This document shows, in pieces, positions 1 to 8,152 of a stretch of 35,268 bases of DNA (its first letter is position 1; every line of letters begins with the position of its first letter). Made by a program: the position numbers and the translations under genes. The stretch is from the NCBI GenBank assembly GCA_028821775.1, contig JAPKFB010000052.1, forward strand, positions 1-35,268, in the 5' to 3' direction. Source of the stretch: Roseibacillus sp. Lineage in GTDB: Bacteria; Verrucomicrobiota; Verrucomicrobiia; Verrucomicrobiales; Akkermansiaceae. The notes below the pieces were generated by a model, which was not told the DNA's origin, searched no databases, and worked only from the letters and a program-made list of their open reading frames with translations.

Positions 1-1
1 C

Positions 2-400
2 TCATTCCACCTCCACCCCAACGGCCCCGAATACGACTGGCCGGCCGAGGACCTCCATGGCTTCTGGGAAACCCTAACAAACTACAACGTCGTCGCCCTC
101 GTCCACGGCCACACCCACGGCTCACCGCCCAGCAAACTCACGTGGGACGGCAAAACCTTCGGCCGCGACCTCCCGGACTCCATCGATGTCTTCAACCCCG
201 ACGACTCCGGCGCCGCCAAAACCGACCCCCGCGATCCAACAAAAGCCGTCGGCCTCTACCACGGTCTCCTCTACGCCGAACTCGTCGATGCCCCCGGCAT
301 GGAAGACGACACCCTCGTCGTCCGTTCCTATTTCACCCGGGACAACTGGTCCACCCACACCTGGCACACCCGCTGGCAACGCAACGTCTCAATCCCATGA
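2..400 (+). CDS. Metallophosphoesterase, C-terminal part (5' end outside window)
   Basis: The frame is open from the left edge to TGA at 398-400, giving 132 residues of a C-terminus. The key motif is VHGHTHG (bases 101-121), the GHxH metal-binding signature that closes the active site of calcineurin-like phosphoesterases. The flanking residues (a Trp/Asn/Tyr-rich segment before it, and a YFTRDNW strand near the end) fit the terminal beta-sandwich of that fold. The family hydrolyses phosphoester bonds with a two-metal centre; the substrate cannot be told from this fragment. The catalytic Asp and Asn motifs and any signal peptide lie upstream of the window. A strong palindrome followed by T residues begins about 18 bases after the stop, so this is probably the last gene of its transcript. 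Confidence 0.7.
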   Translation, partial: SFHLHPNGPEYDWPAEDLHGFWETLTNYNVVALVHGHTHGSPPSKLTWDGKTFGRDLPDSIDVFNPDDSGAAKTDPRDPTKAVGLYHGLLYAELVDAPGMEDDTLVVRSYFTRDNWSTHTWHTRWQRNVSIP

Positions 401-410
401 CCCCGCAGCC

Positions 411-445
411 CCCGCACACCCCACCGGTGGGGGTGGCACTTTTTG
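411..445 (+). terminator. Probable rho-independent terminator after the phosphoesterase gene
   Basis: A perfect 14-base palindrome, CCCCACCGGTGGGG (419-432), is followed at 440-444 by a run of five T. The GC-rich stem and T run sit directly behind the plus-strand stop codon and in front of the convergent DUF4190 remnant. Confidence 0.55.
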
Positions 446-451
446 CACGCG

Positions 452-798
452 TTAGTGCATGGTGCTTACCACAATAGAGCAACCGGCAAAGAACGCTATC
501 GGGATCAGTAACACATAGCCAAGGATCAACCCCACCAAGGCCATTCCCCGCTCCCGCCCTTTTGCCTCTCGAATCTGCCGAGGTGCGATATGCCCGAATA
601 TGATCGCAAGAACCAGTGCCACGAAAAATCCGGTGAGGGCCAGCATTTGAATGAGGAAGGGGAGGCCCGCACCGACCCCAACACCATGATGGGCCCTATA
701 ATTCCCAGAACCATGCTGGTGACCACCATCTTGTTGGTAGTGGGTGCTGGTGCACTGCTATCGGGAGGCAGAGGAGGTGGTTCCCTTCGGTAATTCGA
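452..798 (-). pseudogene. DUF4190-type small membrane protein, frameshifted
   Basis: Two overlapping minus-strand frames together make one recognisable protein. The upstream frame (open from 798; ATG at 729) gives a proline-rich N-terminus (REPPPLPPDSSAPAP) and a first hydrophobic segment, MVLGIIGPIMVLGSV. The downstream frame (to TAG at 452-454) gives the second half, with LALTGFFVALVLAIIFGHIA, then RQIREAKGRERGMALVGLIL and a final membrane segment. Pro-rich cytoplasmic head, two or three membrane segments and a GHIA..QI.....GRGMA..GLILGY core are typical of DUF4190 proteins, whose function is unknown. The frames need to be joined near 670-700 by a one-base change. The proline-rich head also has no ATG before an in-frame TGA at 799-801, so the true start is also damaged. 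A sequencing error is the alternative for the frameshift. Confidence 0.6.
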
Positions 799-864
799 TC
801 ACCTGCGATCAGGTTCCAAGAATCGAAAGTGCTGCTCCAAGTATTGCCTGAGGCAATAGTTCCC

Positions 865-1189
865 ATAGCCCCCGCATCACGGTGCAGGAAACAGGCTGCG
901 GAGTGGGTCAGCTAATGGTTGGCTTCCTCTTCGGTTGGAACCTCTTCTCCCTTACGGATCCAGTATTTGGCAGCAACTAGAACCGGTTTGCGGCTCCTGA
1001 CATTCCAACTGACCCCAAAAGGGTGTTCGATCAGTCTTTAACCACGGTTGAATCGCTGGAAGTGCTATTCTTTTCTGTAGTCGGACGGTTGTGTCACGTG
1101 AACACCACCATACGCGGCAGCAGAAAAGTGCCATGAACGGGTCACCCATTTTCCATTTTCCTTGACCCAGATGTGCGTCACGCGCGTCC
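865..1189. repeat. 325-bp direct repeat, copy 1 (intact context)
   Basis: This segment recurs at 1849-2173 with the same length and orientation, no gaps, and about 15 mismatches by eye (roughly 95% identity). It covers the last ~41 codons of the SnoaL-like gene and 200 bases of its 3' flank. The copies lie 984 bases apart, so the pattern fits a tandem duplication of a 984-bp unit (865-1848) whose second copy is truncated at 2173. Confidence 0.9.
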
Positions 1190-1613
1190 GGTAAGGGATC
1201 GTATTGCCTTTTGATTTGGATAGTCCCTCCAGATAATAACGTGTCAGTATGACCTCTTTGCTTAAGGAAATGGCTTCCGGGTAATAGACCTTCCACAAGC
1301 TGGAATAAGTCGCAAAGTTCTCTTTCATCTGCTCCAGCGAAGAGAGCTTCAGTGGCTTGTGAAAACTGCCGTCTGAATTTGTGGCGTAGACTCCCTTGGG
1401 GCTATGCATCCCAATCGCTGTCTCTGCATCCTGTTTGCTAACCGCCATCCAGTAATCTTGGACCTGCTTGATGCATGCGTCTCCTGCCCGATCTGTCGAT
1501 TTTTCCTGTGCCAGCGTTTCGGCACCACTCAACAGAAACAGCAAACCGGCTGCACAACCAAAACCTAAGAGCCCGTTTCTCGTGCCCGTGTATCCTCGTT
1601 CTTTAAAAGTCAT
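1065..1613 (-). CDS. Secreted SnoaL/NTF2-like (DUF4440-type) protein
   Basis: The protein has 182 residues when started at ATG 1613. The frame is open 60 bases further, but the 1613 start puts an n-region (MTFKERGYTGTRNG) directly before a hydrophobic segment ending LSGAETLAQ, a good Sec signal peptide. The mature part begins with an acidic helix containing VQDYWMAVSKQDAETAIG, followed by strands ending VTHIWVKENGKWVTRSWHFS. This helix-then-curved-sheet pattern is typical of NTF2-fold proteins of the SnoaL/DUF4440 type, which bind small ligands or are catalytic in some members. No family-wide catalytic residue can be named here. The final ~41 codons lie in repeat copy 1 and are partly duplicated downstream. 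The neighbours give no functional hint. Confidence 0.6.
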   Translation of the reverse strand: MTFKERGYTGTRNGLLGFGCAAGLLFLLSGAETLAQEKSTDRAGDACIKQVQDYWMAVSKQDAETAIGMHSPKGVYATNSDGSFHKPLKLSSLEQMKENFATYSSLWKVYYPEAISLSKEVILTRYYLEGLSKSKGNTIPYRTRVTHIWVKENGKWVTRSWHFSAAAYGGVHVTQPSDYRKE

Positions 1614-1848
1614 GTGATTTGATTCAGGGTTGTATTCTATCCTCAAGTTGCGGGAACATGACTTTGATGGCAACCATATTGCTGGGATATTTCCTTTGGG
1701 GCCGCTCTGGATGGCGGTCCGGGAGGAGGGGTTGGTGAGTGCAAGGGCGGAAGGGGGTGGAAAAATCCTACAAGGACGGCGAGATAGGGTCTGGGGAGTA
1801 ATGGAGCAGCAAAGGCGAAGAAGTTGAGACGGGCGATGAGGTCCGCGA

Positions 1849-2173
1849 ATAGCTCCCCCATCACGGTGCAGGAAACAGGGTGCGGGGTGGGCCTGCTAAT
1901 GGTTGGCTTCCTCTTCGGTTAGAACCTCTTCTCCCTTACGGTTCCAGTATTTGGCAGCAACTAGAACCGGTTTGCGGATCCTGACATTCCAACTGACCCC
2001 AAAAGGGTGTTCGATCAGTCTTCAACCACGGTTGATTCGCTGGAAGTGCTATTCTTTTCTGTAGTCGGACGGTTGTGTCACCTGAACACCACCATACGCG
2101 GCAGCAGAAAAGTGCCATGAACGGGTCCCCCATTTTCCATTTTCCTTGACCCGGATGTGTGTCACGCGCGTCC
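1849..2173. repeat. 325-bp direct repeat, copy 2 (truncated duplicate)
   Basis: Ungapped match to 865-1189 with about 15 substitutions. The match stops at the shared bases CACGCGCGTCC; the rest of the SnoaL-like gene is missing beyond this point. Unequal divergence inside the coding part (see the remnant at 2049-2173) suggests this copy is no longer under selection. Confidence 0.9.
2049..2173 (-). pseudogene. 3' fragment of the duplicated SnoaL-like gene
   Basis: The last ~41 codons of the SnoaL-like gene are repeated here with the same reading frame and TAG stop. Relative to the intact copy, visible amino-acid changes are W to R in HIWVKEN, V to G in KWVTRSW and H to Q in GGVHVTQ. There is no start codon and no N-terminal domain, so it cannot make a folded NTF2-type protein. 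Confidence 0.75.
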
Positions 2174-2470
2174 CCGCTTGGTGTTCTTCTGTCCCCGCTT
2201 GGATGTCTTCGTGGGCTGGCTTTGCGAGTTCTCCATGGACCCGGATTCAGGCGGGCTCTCGGGGCCGGACGGCAGTTTCTCCAACCCCGGAAGCCTCCCG
2301 AACGGACTGTGTGTCAACTCCTTGCCCCCGCCCGTCGATTTGCGTTTCTTCTTGCGACTCACGGCTCCTATTCAGGCAAGCGAGCCGCGAATTAGACGAA
2401 TTCGCGGATGTTTCCCTGTTGCCTTGCGGTCCCAGATTGTTGCGAGGTGAGGGGAGGCCAATGGCTCCAC

Positions 2471-2659
2471 TTAAGTTGGCGTCATCGTGAGATCCGCCAT
2501 CCTGACGACGCCTCTGAAATCGGCATTGCTGAGGTCGGCGTTCGGCTCAATCGTGTAGACGTGGTCGTTGGCCGTGATGGGTCCGGTCCGGAGACCGGTT
2601 TCTGGGTCCTCGACTAACTGACCCAAGGCAGGGAAGGGCGGCCTAAGCCGATTCGATTC
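2471..2659 (-). pseudogene. Decayed fragment, possibly the start of a pentapeptide-type repeat
   Basis: A minus-strand frame without any ATG reads FPALGQLVEDPETGLRTGP, then VYTIEPNADLSNADFRGVV, then a short tail and TAA at 2471. The run ADLSNADFRG has the A(D/N)LxxADFxG look of pentapeptide-repeat proteins, but only two units are present. It starts in the last codon of the upstream CotH gene in another frame and has no start, so I read it as a gene remnant. It could also be a chance frame. Confidence 0.3.
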
Positions 2660-5600
2660 TAGCGCTCCTGCACCTGGAGTCGGAAGAAGAGGCGCCTCTC
2701 TCCGAAGAGAGGGGTGTCAATACGCCACTGCCGGGGTTCACCGCCCAGATAATTAAAACGATCTTCGTTCCAGTTGACAAGGTCGGTGCTCCACTGGGGA
2801 ACGACTTCCACGCCGTCTGCGCCCGGAAAAAGGGGCGCGGAGAGGGTTCTGGTGGAAGAGTCGAGAACAGCGGGACCTTCCAGAGCGTAGGCCAGCAGAT
2901 CGCCACCATCGTAGGAAACGGTGTCCGTTCCACCCGGAGATCCACCAGGAGCAGTGCTGGCGCGCCAATTCTCCGGCAGGCCGTGATCTGGCGCCGACTG
3001 CGGCACGATGAGAACAAGGCTCGGTCCGCCTCCGTCTGCACTGTCGGGCCAGGGAAGGTTGTTGTCGTAGGTGAAAGCCAGAATCTCCGCACCAAGGGAA
3101 TCCGAGATTGCCACGAGTTCGCCTCCATTGTTGAACGCTCCTTCGAAGGCCCCTCCAATGGCTACCCCGGGATGAGCTGTCGCGAAGGCGACGGGATCCC
3201 GCACGAGGACGGCCCGCTCTCCGGGGGCCAGGGTGTAACCGAGTGGGAAGGTGAAGGTGATCCCGTCGCTGAAATGGACTCCGGTGAGATCGAGTCCATC
3301 GATGGCGGAAATGTTCATCACCTCGATGAATTCGCCGGCGGCGTCAGTGACCGCAGGACTGTACATCAGTTCGCTCACTGCCAGGGTCGCGGCGGTGGGC
3401 GATATCCCGACGATGAAGGTGGCCTCGTTGAGGGCCGACCACTCGGAACCGTCGAAGGCCCGCGCCTGGAGATGGCTGGTCTCATTCAAGGAAAGTGAAT
3501 CTCCACCGCTCAGGGTGGTGGCCTCGATTTCCGGTACAATGAGGAAGTCGGAGCTTCCGGAACCGAAGTTGAGTCCGTGAATGGCGAGAAGGTTACCGCT
3601 GGGAGAGAGAAGGTTCTTGTGCTCCGTGAGGTCGATTTCTTCGAACTGAACCGCGAGGGAGTCCTGGTGCGATCCGCCGGCTCCGGAGTCCCAGGCCGGA
3701 GCAGTGGTGGGCGGATTGCGGGAAGCGACCTCGACGCCGTTAAGATAGGCGATGAAACCGTCGTCGTACTTCATGCGCAAGCTGAGGGTCAGGAGATCAG
3801 CCGAATTGGCACCTGGAAAGGGGATGCGCAGGTAGGCGGTCGCGTGTCTGGTGAACATCTCCGTGTGCAAATCGAGAGAGATCTCGTCCTGGTAGCCGCT
3901 GCTGTCCTCATATCCCACCCCGGTGGTTCCGGTCAACCAGGTGGAATCGTTGAAGGAGGCGGAGCGCCAAGTGGTGCCCAGCGACCCGTCGGTGGGCACG
4001 AGGGCGCGGATCGGAGCGCCGGCGGCCAGCAGGGTCACCGCATTGGCTCCACTGGAGGCGCTGGTAGCAGCAGGATTGATGGCGCCTCCGGGCAGACGAG
4101 GATCGGAGCCGTCTGTAGTGTAGTAGACCGTGGCATCGGCTGCGAAGTGAACATTGAAACCGGGCAGGACCACTCCTCCGTGCTGGTTGAACTCGGGGGC
4201 ATCGAGGTCGGGATAAAGGTTGTGGCTACGCATCTGACTGAAGACCACGGCCTGCCGGCCAGGAAAGTAGGCGTTCACCATCCTGGCGTTCTGCGCATCC
4301 CAGTGATCCTGCACGGTGCGAAGGCCCGACCCCTTGGCGTCGCCCCAGCGGGCCGACTCGGCGAAGAGAGCCGGACGGGCGATGGCGGCCAGTTTGTGCC
4401 AGCGGGCGAGGTTGTTGGCCACCGTCATGGCGCCGCCGTGGTGATAGTGTTTGTAGACGCGATCCGCAAAGCGCATGCGGTACTCGGCATTGCCACGGAG
4501 TGGGATTTCAATCTCGCCCGGCGACTCCGTCCACCAGTTGTGGCCAGGGGAGGTCTGCACCTTGTTGCCGCCGTTGGGATTCCCCCCCGCGAAGGGAATG
4601 TCGTTGTCCCAAGTGAAGAACTTGAAGCCATCCGTGCGTTCCCGAATCCGGTCACGGATGACGTAGTAATTGCCAGGCCAGTCCACCTGGGCATGGAACT
4701 GGCCGTTAATCACGTAGTCGATGAAGTTGTCGAGATTGATGAGGACAGGATAAGCCCGGTTGGGTGAGCCGTCCGGATTATTACCCTGAATACGCTGATA
4801 GCCCGTGGTGGTACTGAGTCCTGCATTGGCCTCGCTGCGCAACTGGTTCCACATTGCGATGGTCCCTGCGGTGGATCGATCCGGACAGCAGAACTTCACC
4901 ACGTCGTACTCGCTCTTGTCACCCCCGAGGTATGTTTCCGCGAACGAGTCGTCGGGGCGCTCGGTGGGATTGTAGAATCCCCAGTAGATTCCGTTGAGGT
5001 AGACATGGGCGAAGGATCCCCGCACCGCCGGCTGGCCCATGTCGAATTGCGCGCGCTTGCACCACTCGTCGCCAATGTAGGATGCGGAACCGAAGCCCTG
5101 GTATTCCGCGAGCCAGGCATCGCGGATGTTGCCCCGGAGGGCGATGGTGTTGAACTCGCCCGGTCCTTCTTCACCGAGAATGGGATACTGCATCTGGGCA
5201 TCGCCGTACTCCTTCTTGAAGAGGAGTCTCATGTTGAGCTTGGGCGTGGTGTTGAGATTCCGGGAAGTGAATCCCATGATGCGCAGCCCGGCATTGGTCT
5301 GGTAGCGCCCCAGACCGTCCTCCCCGATAATCTCCATTGAAACCGGGCGTTCCCACTGGGATCCGCGACCCGAGGGGTTGAGGTAGATGCCGGATCCAGA
5401 ATCAAAGAGATTGTCGCGATCGGTCACGATCGAAATGGTAGGGATGGCCTGCAAGGACGCGACAATGGCGGCCCGGGCTTCGAGCGGCGTGAAGGAGTTG
5501 TTGCCCGCTGCCCGCGCATAGTCGGCAGGATTTTGATCCATGGCGTAGTCCGCGGCCACTCCCCAACTGGTGGGATAGCCGGCTGGATTGCCCTGGGTGG

Positions 5601-7401
5601 CGACCGTATCGAGAAAGAGATAGCTATGCGTGTCCACGTTGCTGGGCTGAAAACCGGCCTTGAAGGCGACCGCCCGCAAGACGGTCGTGGTGCTGATACT
5701 GATGGGCGCGGTGTAGACCGTTCCGTGCGTCTCGGTGGGGGTGGATCCGTCGGTGGTGTAGAGGATCCTTACGTCCGACGTGCTGGATGTGATGGCGACC
5801 GCAAACGGCGCACTGTAAAATCCGCGGTCCACGCTGAACTTGGTGTCGGCCACGAAGCCGACGATGCCGGCGGGGTCATTGGGAGCGCCCGGGGTGGGGG
5901 TGGTGAAGTATCGGGCCGAGGAAACATCGTGGCTGATTCCGGAAAGCTGCGGGGAGGCAACAAAATCGCTGTCGCTCGCGATCACGTTGAGACCTTGCAC
6001 CGCCAGGACATTGCCAGTCGCCATGAGCGTGCCTGCAGGCAGGGCGGTCGGGAACAACCCGGTGGCGTTTCCTTCCGCAGTGGCAGCCGAATTCCAGGCG
6101 GGCGAGCCCGGGGCATTGAGGTTGGCAATCGGCACGCCGTTCACCCAGGCGGCAAACCCGTCGTCGTAGCCCATTTCCAGTTGCAGGGTATTGATGGTGG
6201 CCGGATCGGCCACGTCGAAGGGCACGCGCACCACGATGCTGGAATTGTTGTTGTGCATGGCGCCTTCGACATCGGTCTCGATGTCGTTGGCCGCATGGGG
6301 GCTGTATTTGAAGGTGCCCGCCGCGTATCGATTGGACGGTCCACCATCCACGGTGGAGGGAAAACTTCCGGCGTTTCCAAAGCGCGAGTTCCCCACGAAT
6401 TGAATGAGCCCGCCACCGGTGTCGATATCGAGTCCGTCGAGCGCGGCCACCCCCTGGTTTCCGTTCATTTCACCCGAGCCGTAGCCGTAGGCCGCCATCG
6501 TGTAACTCCCCGGCGCGAGCACGAGAGGCGCAGGCAATGACTTGAAGCGGGAGCCTCCTTCCAGCGTTCCGGGATTACCGCCGGTGAAACTCTCGGTCGC
6601 GAGGATCGCTCCCGCGTTGTTCCCATTACGACTCCAAAGCTGGGCCGTGATGGCGCGGTTCAGTCCGTCTGATCCGTCATCAAATACGCCGAAATCGGTG
6701 ACTCGGATTTCCTGGAGGACCTCGAAGTCCATTCCGAGCGACCCGTTGTAGGACTGGTTACCGGGCACTCCCGCTTCCACATGGTAAGCGCTATAGAATC
6801 CTGATCCGCCCCCAAGCACTGGTCCTGGAGAGGTGTTGTAGCCCACTGCCGCCTGGCCGACCGTCCACGTGACATCGTTGAAGCCGGGCTGGATCCAGTT
6901 GGCCGCAAGAGTGGCGTCGGGCACCCAGTAACGCGCACTGGAACCGGGTGCCACCAACGATTCCAGCTGAGTCAACAGCCCGTAGCCCACACCTTCGCGC
7001 TGGGAGGGAACGATGGCATATTCGAAAGCGACCGAGTCATCAGGGCGCAGCAAGCTCAATGGCTCACCGGAAGTATCGAGCTTGAAGGTGGTGTGTAGAT
7101 GACCCCCTCCATCGACATAATCCTCGACGGCCTGGCCGGAGGCGAAGACCACGAGATAGCCGCCGCCGGGAATGGAGGTTCCCACCGGAAAGCGCCAAGT
7201 TTCCATGTCGTCACGCAAGCCCCATCCAGCCAGATCGATCTCGACGGCGTCCGGATTGTGCATCTCGATCCAATCCGGATAATTTCCGTCTCCGTCCGCG
7301 AGCGCGTCGCTGTTGGACGCCATGAACTCCGAGATGATGGGCTCGGCCTGGAGTGAGGGGAGGGCGCTCCATGCAAGTGCTATGGCAAGACGGAGGGTCA
7401 T
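2659..7401 (-). CDS. Giant secreted lamin-tail / CotH-kinase-like protein 1
   Basis: 1,580 residues from ATG 7401, chosen because it starts a compact signal peptide (MTLRLAIALAWSALPSLQA); an ATG 36 bases upstream would bury it. Approximate domains: lamin-tail domain 22-130 (EPIISEFMASNSDALADGDG); a jelly-roll domain beginning ~165, interrupted at ~200-367 by a DUF4082-like module and finishing ~370-490 (LEMGYDDGFAAWVNG); chitobiase C-terminal-like domain ~510-600 (ILYTTDGSTPTETHGTVY); CotH-like domain ~650-1050 with RIMGFTSRNLNTTPKL and FFTWDNDIPFAGG; second YYTTDGSDPRLPGG domain ~1090; an uninterrupted copy of the jelly-roll domain ~1140-1300 (MKYDDGFIAYLNGVEVA); lamin-tail domain ~1340-1500 with LPWPDSADGGG and GGSPGGTD. 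CotH proteins are atypical secreted kinases; the second Asp of WDND is the likely metal ligand. Substrate and attachment are unknown; no PEP-CTERM anchor is present. It lies downstream of the split ASPIC gene on the same strand, 76 bases apart. Confidence 0.85.
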   Translation of the reverse strand: MTLRLAIALAWSALPSLQAEPIISEFMASNSDALADGDGNYPDWIEMHNPDAVEIDLAGWGLRDDMETWRFPVGTSIPGGGYLVVFASGQAVEDYVDGGGHLHTTFKLDTSGEPLSLLRPDDSVAFEYAIVPSQREGVGYGLLTQLESLVAPGSSARYWVPDATLAANWIQPGFNDVTWTVGQAAVGYNTSPGPVLGGGSGFYSAYHVEAGVPGNQSYNGSLGMDFEVLQEIRVTDFGVFDDGSDGLNRAITAQLWSRNGNNAGAILATESFTGGNPGTLEGGSRFKSLPAPLVLAPGSYTMAAYGYGSGEMNGNQGVAALDGLDIDTGGGLIQFVGNSRFGNAGSFPSTVDGGPSNRYAAGTFKYSPHAANDIETDVEGAMHNNNSSIVVRVPFDVADPATINTLQLEMGYDDGFAAWVNGVPIANLNAPGSPAWNSAATAEGNATGLFPTALPAGTLMATGNVLAVQGLNVIASDSDFVASPQLSGISHDVSSARYFTTPTPGAPNDPAGIVGFVADTKFSVDRGFYSAPFAVAITSSTSDVRILYTTDGSTPTETHGTVYTAPISISTTTVLRAVAFKAGFQPSNVDTHSYLFLDTVATQGNPAGYPTSWGVAADYAMDQNPADYARAAGNNSFTPLEARAAIVASLQAIPTISIVTDRDNLFDSGSGIYLNPSGRGSQWERPVSMEIIGEDGLGRYQTNAGLRIMGFTSRNLNTTPKLNMRLLFKKEYGDAQMQYPILGEEGPGEFNTIALRGNIRDAWLAEYQGFGSASYIGDEWCKRAQFDMGQPAVRGSFAHVYLNGIYWGFYNPTERPDDSFAETYLGGDKSEYDVVKFCCPDRSTAGTIAMWNQLRSEANAGLSTTTGYQRIQGNNPDGSPNRAYPVLINLDNFIDYVINGQFHAQVDWPGNYYVIRDRIRERTDGFKFFTWDNDIPFAGGNPNGGNKVQTSPGHNWWTESPGEIEIPLRGNAEYRMRFADRVYKHYHHGGAMTVANNLARWHKLAAIARPALFAESARWGDAKGSGLRTVQDHWDAQNARMVNAYFPGRQAVVFSQMRSHNLYPDLDAPEFNQHGGVVLPGFNVHFAADATVYYTTDGSDPRLPGGAINPAATSASSGANAVTLLAAGAPIRALVPTDGSLGTTWRSASFNDSTWLTGTTGVGYEDSSGYQDEISLDLHTEMFTRHATAYLRIPFPGANSADLLTLSLRMKYDDGFIAYLNGVEVASRNPPTTAPAWDSGAGGSHQDSLAVQFEEIDLTEHKNLLSPSGNLLAIHGLNFGSGSSDFLIVPEIEATTLSGGDSLSLNETSHLQARAFDGSEWSALNEATFIVGISPTAATLAVSELMYSPAVTDAAGEFIEVMNISAIDGLDLTGVHFSDGITFTFPLGYTLAPGERAVLVRDPVAFATAHPGVAIGGAFEGAFNNGGELVAISDSLGAEILAFTYDNNLPWPDSADGGGPSLVLIVPQSAPDHGLPENWRASTAPGGSPGGTDTVSYDGGDLLAYALEGPAVLDSSTRTLSAPLFPGADGVEVVPQWSTDLVNWNEDRFNYLGGEPRQWRIDTPLFGERRLFFRLQVQER

Positions 7402-7477
7402 CGGGGAGTCTGTGAAGTTAGACCGGGAGGGGTGCAATGCAAGCCCGCTCTCTCGGTAGCGACTTAACCGTCGCAGG

Positions 7478-8128
7478 TTACTCCAGGCGTTCGCGAACGA
7501 TTAATTCTCTTTCGGCCGCGATGGGCCCGGCGATTTCGCTGGTCTTTCCCGAGGGCCAGCTCACGCGCACCGAGTCCACCGACTCCGCGCCACCAAGTCC
7601 GATGATGAGGACGGCGCTGTTCTGTGCGGCATAGCCTTCCCCGAGCTGGCGCACGCGTCGGATTGTTCGGGATCCGATCTTCACCTCGACCGACGCACCC
7701 ACTCCATCGCGGTTGCTCCACGAGCCCTTCTCTCCGCTCGCTTGCGCTCCACCTACCAGTCGGATCTTGAGGAATTTGTTCTGCGAATGCTCGCCGATCC
7801 GGTTGCGATAGAGATTGAGAAGTGGCGTGTTGGCATTGACCATGGCGAGGTCAGTCCAACCATCGCGATCGAAGTCGAGTGCACACCAGCTGCGACTATC
7901 CGCAATGTTATCGGCCCCGGAGATTGCCGAGAGATCGGCAAAGGTCCTGCCCTCCAGATTGAGGTAGAACTTGTTGCGTTCATAGCCGCTGTAGGAATGG
8001 CGGTGATAGTCGGGTCCGTAGTAGTGGGTGAGCCGTTCGAGGGCAGGATTGTCGGCTCCGGTTTTCGGGTCCTTCTTCCAGATCTTCTCCTCGCGGAAGC
8101 TGCGGGGCAGCGAATTGTCGGAGCGCAC
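7478..8128 (-). CDS. ASPIC/UnbV C-terminal half of an interrupted FG-GAP protein
   Basis: 216 residues if read from GTG 8128. It is the direct in-frame continuation of the gene at 8150-10000, separated by one TGA. It carries a last FG-GAP-type repeat (LDFDRDGWTDLAMVNAN) and then an ASPIC/UnbV domain: NKFLKIRLVGG, GVGASVEVKIG, VRQLGEGYAAQNS, IGLGGAESVDSVRVSWPSGK. This is exactly where such a domain falls in CRTAC1-like proteins. It has no signal peptide of its own, so if translated separately it would stay in the cytoplasm. The GTG start has no convincing ribosome-binding site. I therefore read it as part of one broken gene; readthrough or a sequencing error are alternatives. Confidence 0.7.
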   Translation of the reverse strand: MRSDNSLPRSFREEKIWKKDPKTGADNPALERLTHYYGPDYHRHSYSGYERNKFYLNLEGRTFADLSAISGADNIADSRSWCALDFDRDGWTDLAMVNANTPLLNLYRNRIGEHSQNKFLKIRLVGGAQASGEKGSWSNRDGVGASVEVKIGSRTIRRVRQLGEGYAAQNSAVLIIGLGGAESVDSVRVSWPSGKTSEIAGPIAAERELIVRERLE

Positions 8129-8149
8129 GACCGAGCGCCAGAGGCAACT

Positions 8150-8152
8150 TCA
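8150..8152 (-). other. In-frame TGA splitting the FG-GAP/ASPIC gene
   Basis: The reading frame before this TGA ends PPPGLDIGVDL and the same frame after it continues SCLWRSVVRSDNSLPRSFRE with no shift. Both sides are typical of one protein family, so a single nonsense substitution (or base-call error) is the simplest reading. See the finding for the selenocysteine question. Confidence 0.75.

Larger units (their letters stand above)
1614..2470. other. Gene-poor stretch with repeat copy 2
   Basis: From 1614 to 1848 I see no credible gene or hairpin; the purine-rich plus strand around 1730-1830 gives only low-complexity translations. 1849-2173 is repeat copy 2. From 2174 to 2470 the sequence is unique, begins abruptly where the duplication ends, and encodes only short frames with biased Ser/Pro/Arg/Lys composition. 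Nothing in it resembles a transposase or an inverted-repeat end that would explain the truncation. Confidence 0.5.

Noticed and set aside
1643..1864. 73-codon minus-strand frame (GELFADLIARLNFFAFAAPL...)
   Set aside because: The N-terminal half is hydrophobic and protein-like, but the start lies inside repeat copy 2, the second half is Pro-rich low complexity, and no ribosome-binding site or homologue is recognised.
865..2173. Insertion sequence or miniature transposable element
   Set aside because: The repeated segment has no inverted ends, no target-site duplication and covers part of a gene; it is a direct segmental duplication.
2174..2470. Short plus- and minus-strand frames (Ser/Pro/Arg-rich)
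   Set aside because: Several overlapping frames of similar length in this stretch, all low complexity and without start context; no reason to prefer one.
3577..4767. 396-codon plus-strand open frame opposite the first CotH gene
   Set aside because: It lies entirely inside a well-supported minus-strand gene. Its translation is Gly/Val/Arg/Ala/His-rich without domains, as expected from the high GC at third positions. The same holds for the long shadows at 5533-6540, 23447-24556, 24761-26167 (plus) and 13765-15096, 20844-22343, 27744-28805, 29037-29999 (minus).
8120..8152. Selenocysteine at the TGA
   Set aside because: Only a short GCGC/GCGC pairing is visible downstream, not a convincing bacterial SECIS loop. 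FG-GAP/ASPIC proteins are not known selenoproteins.
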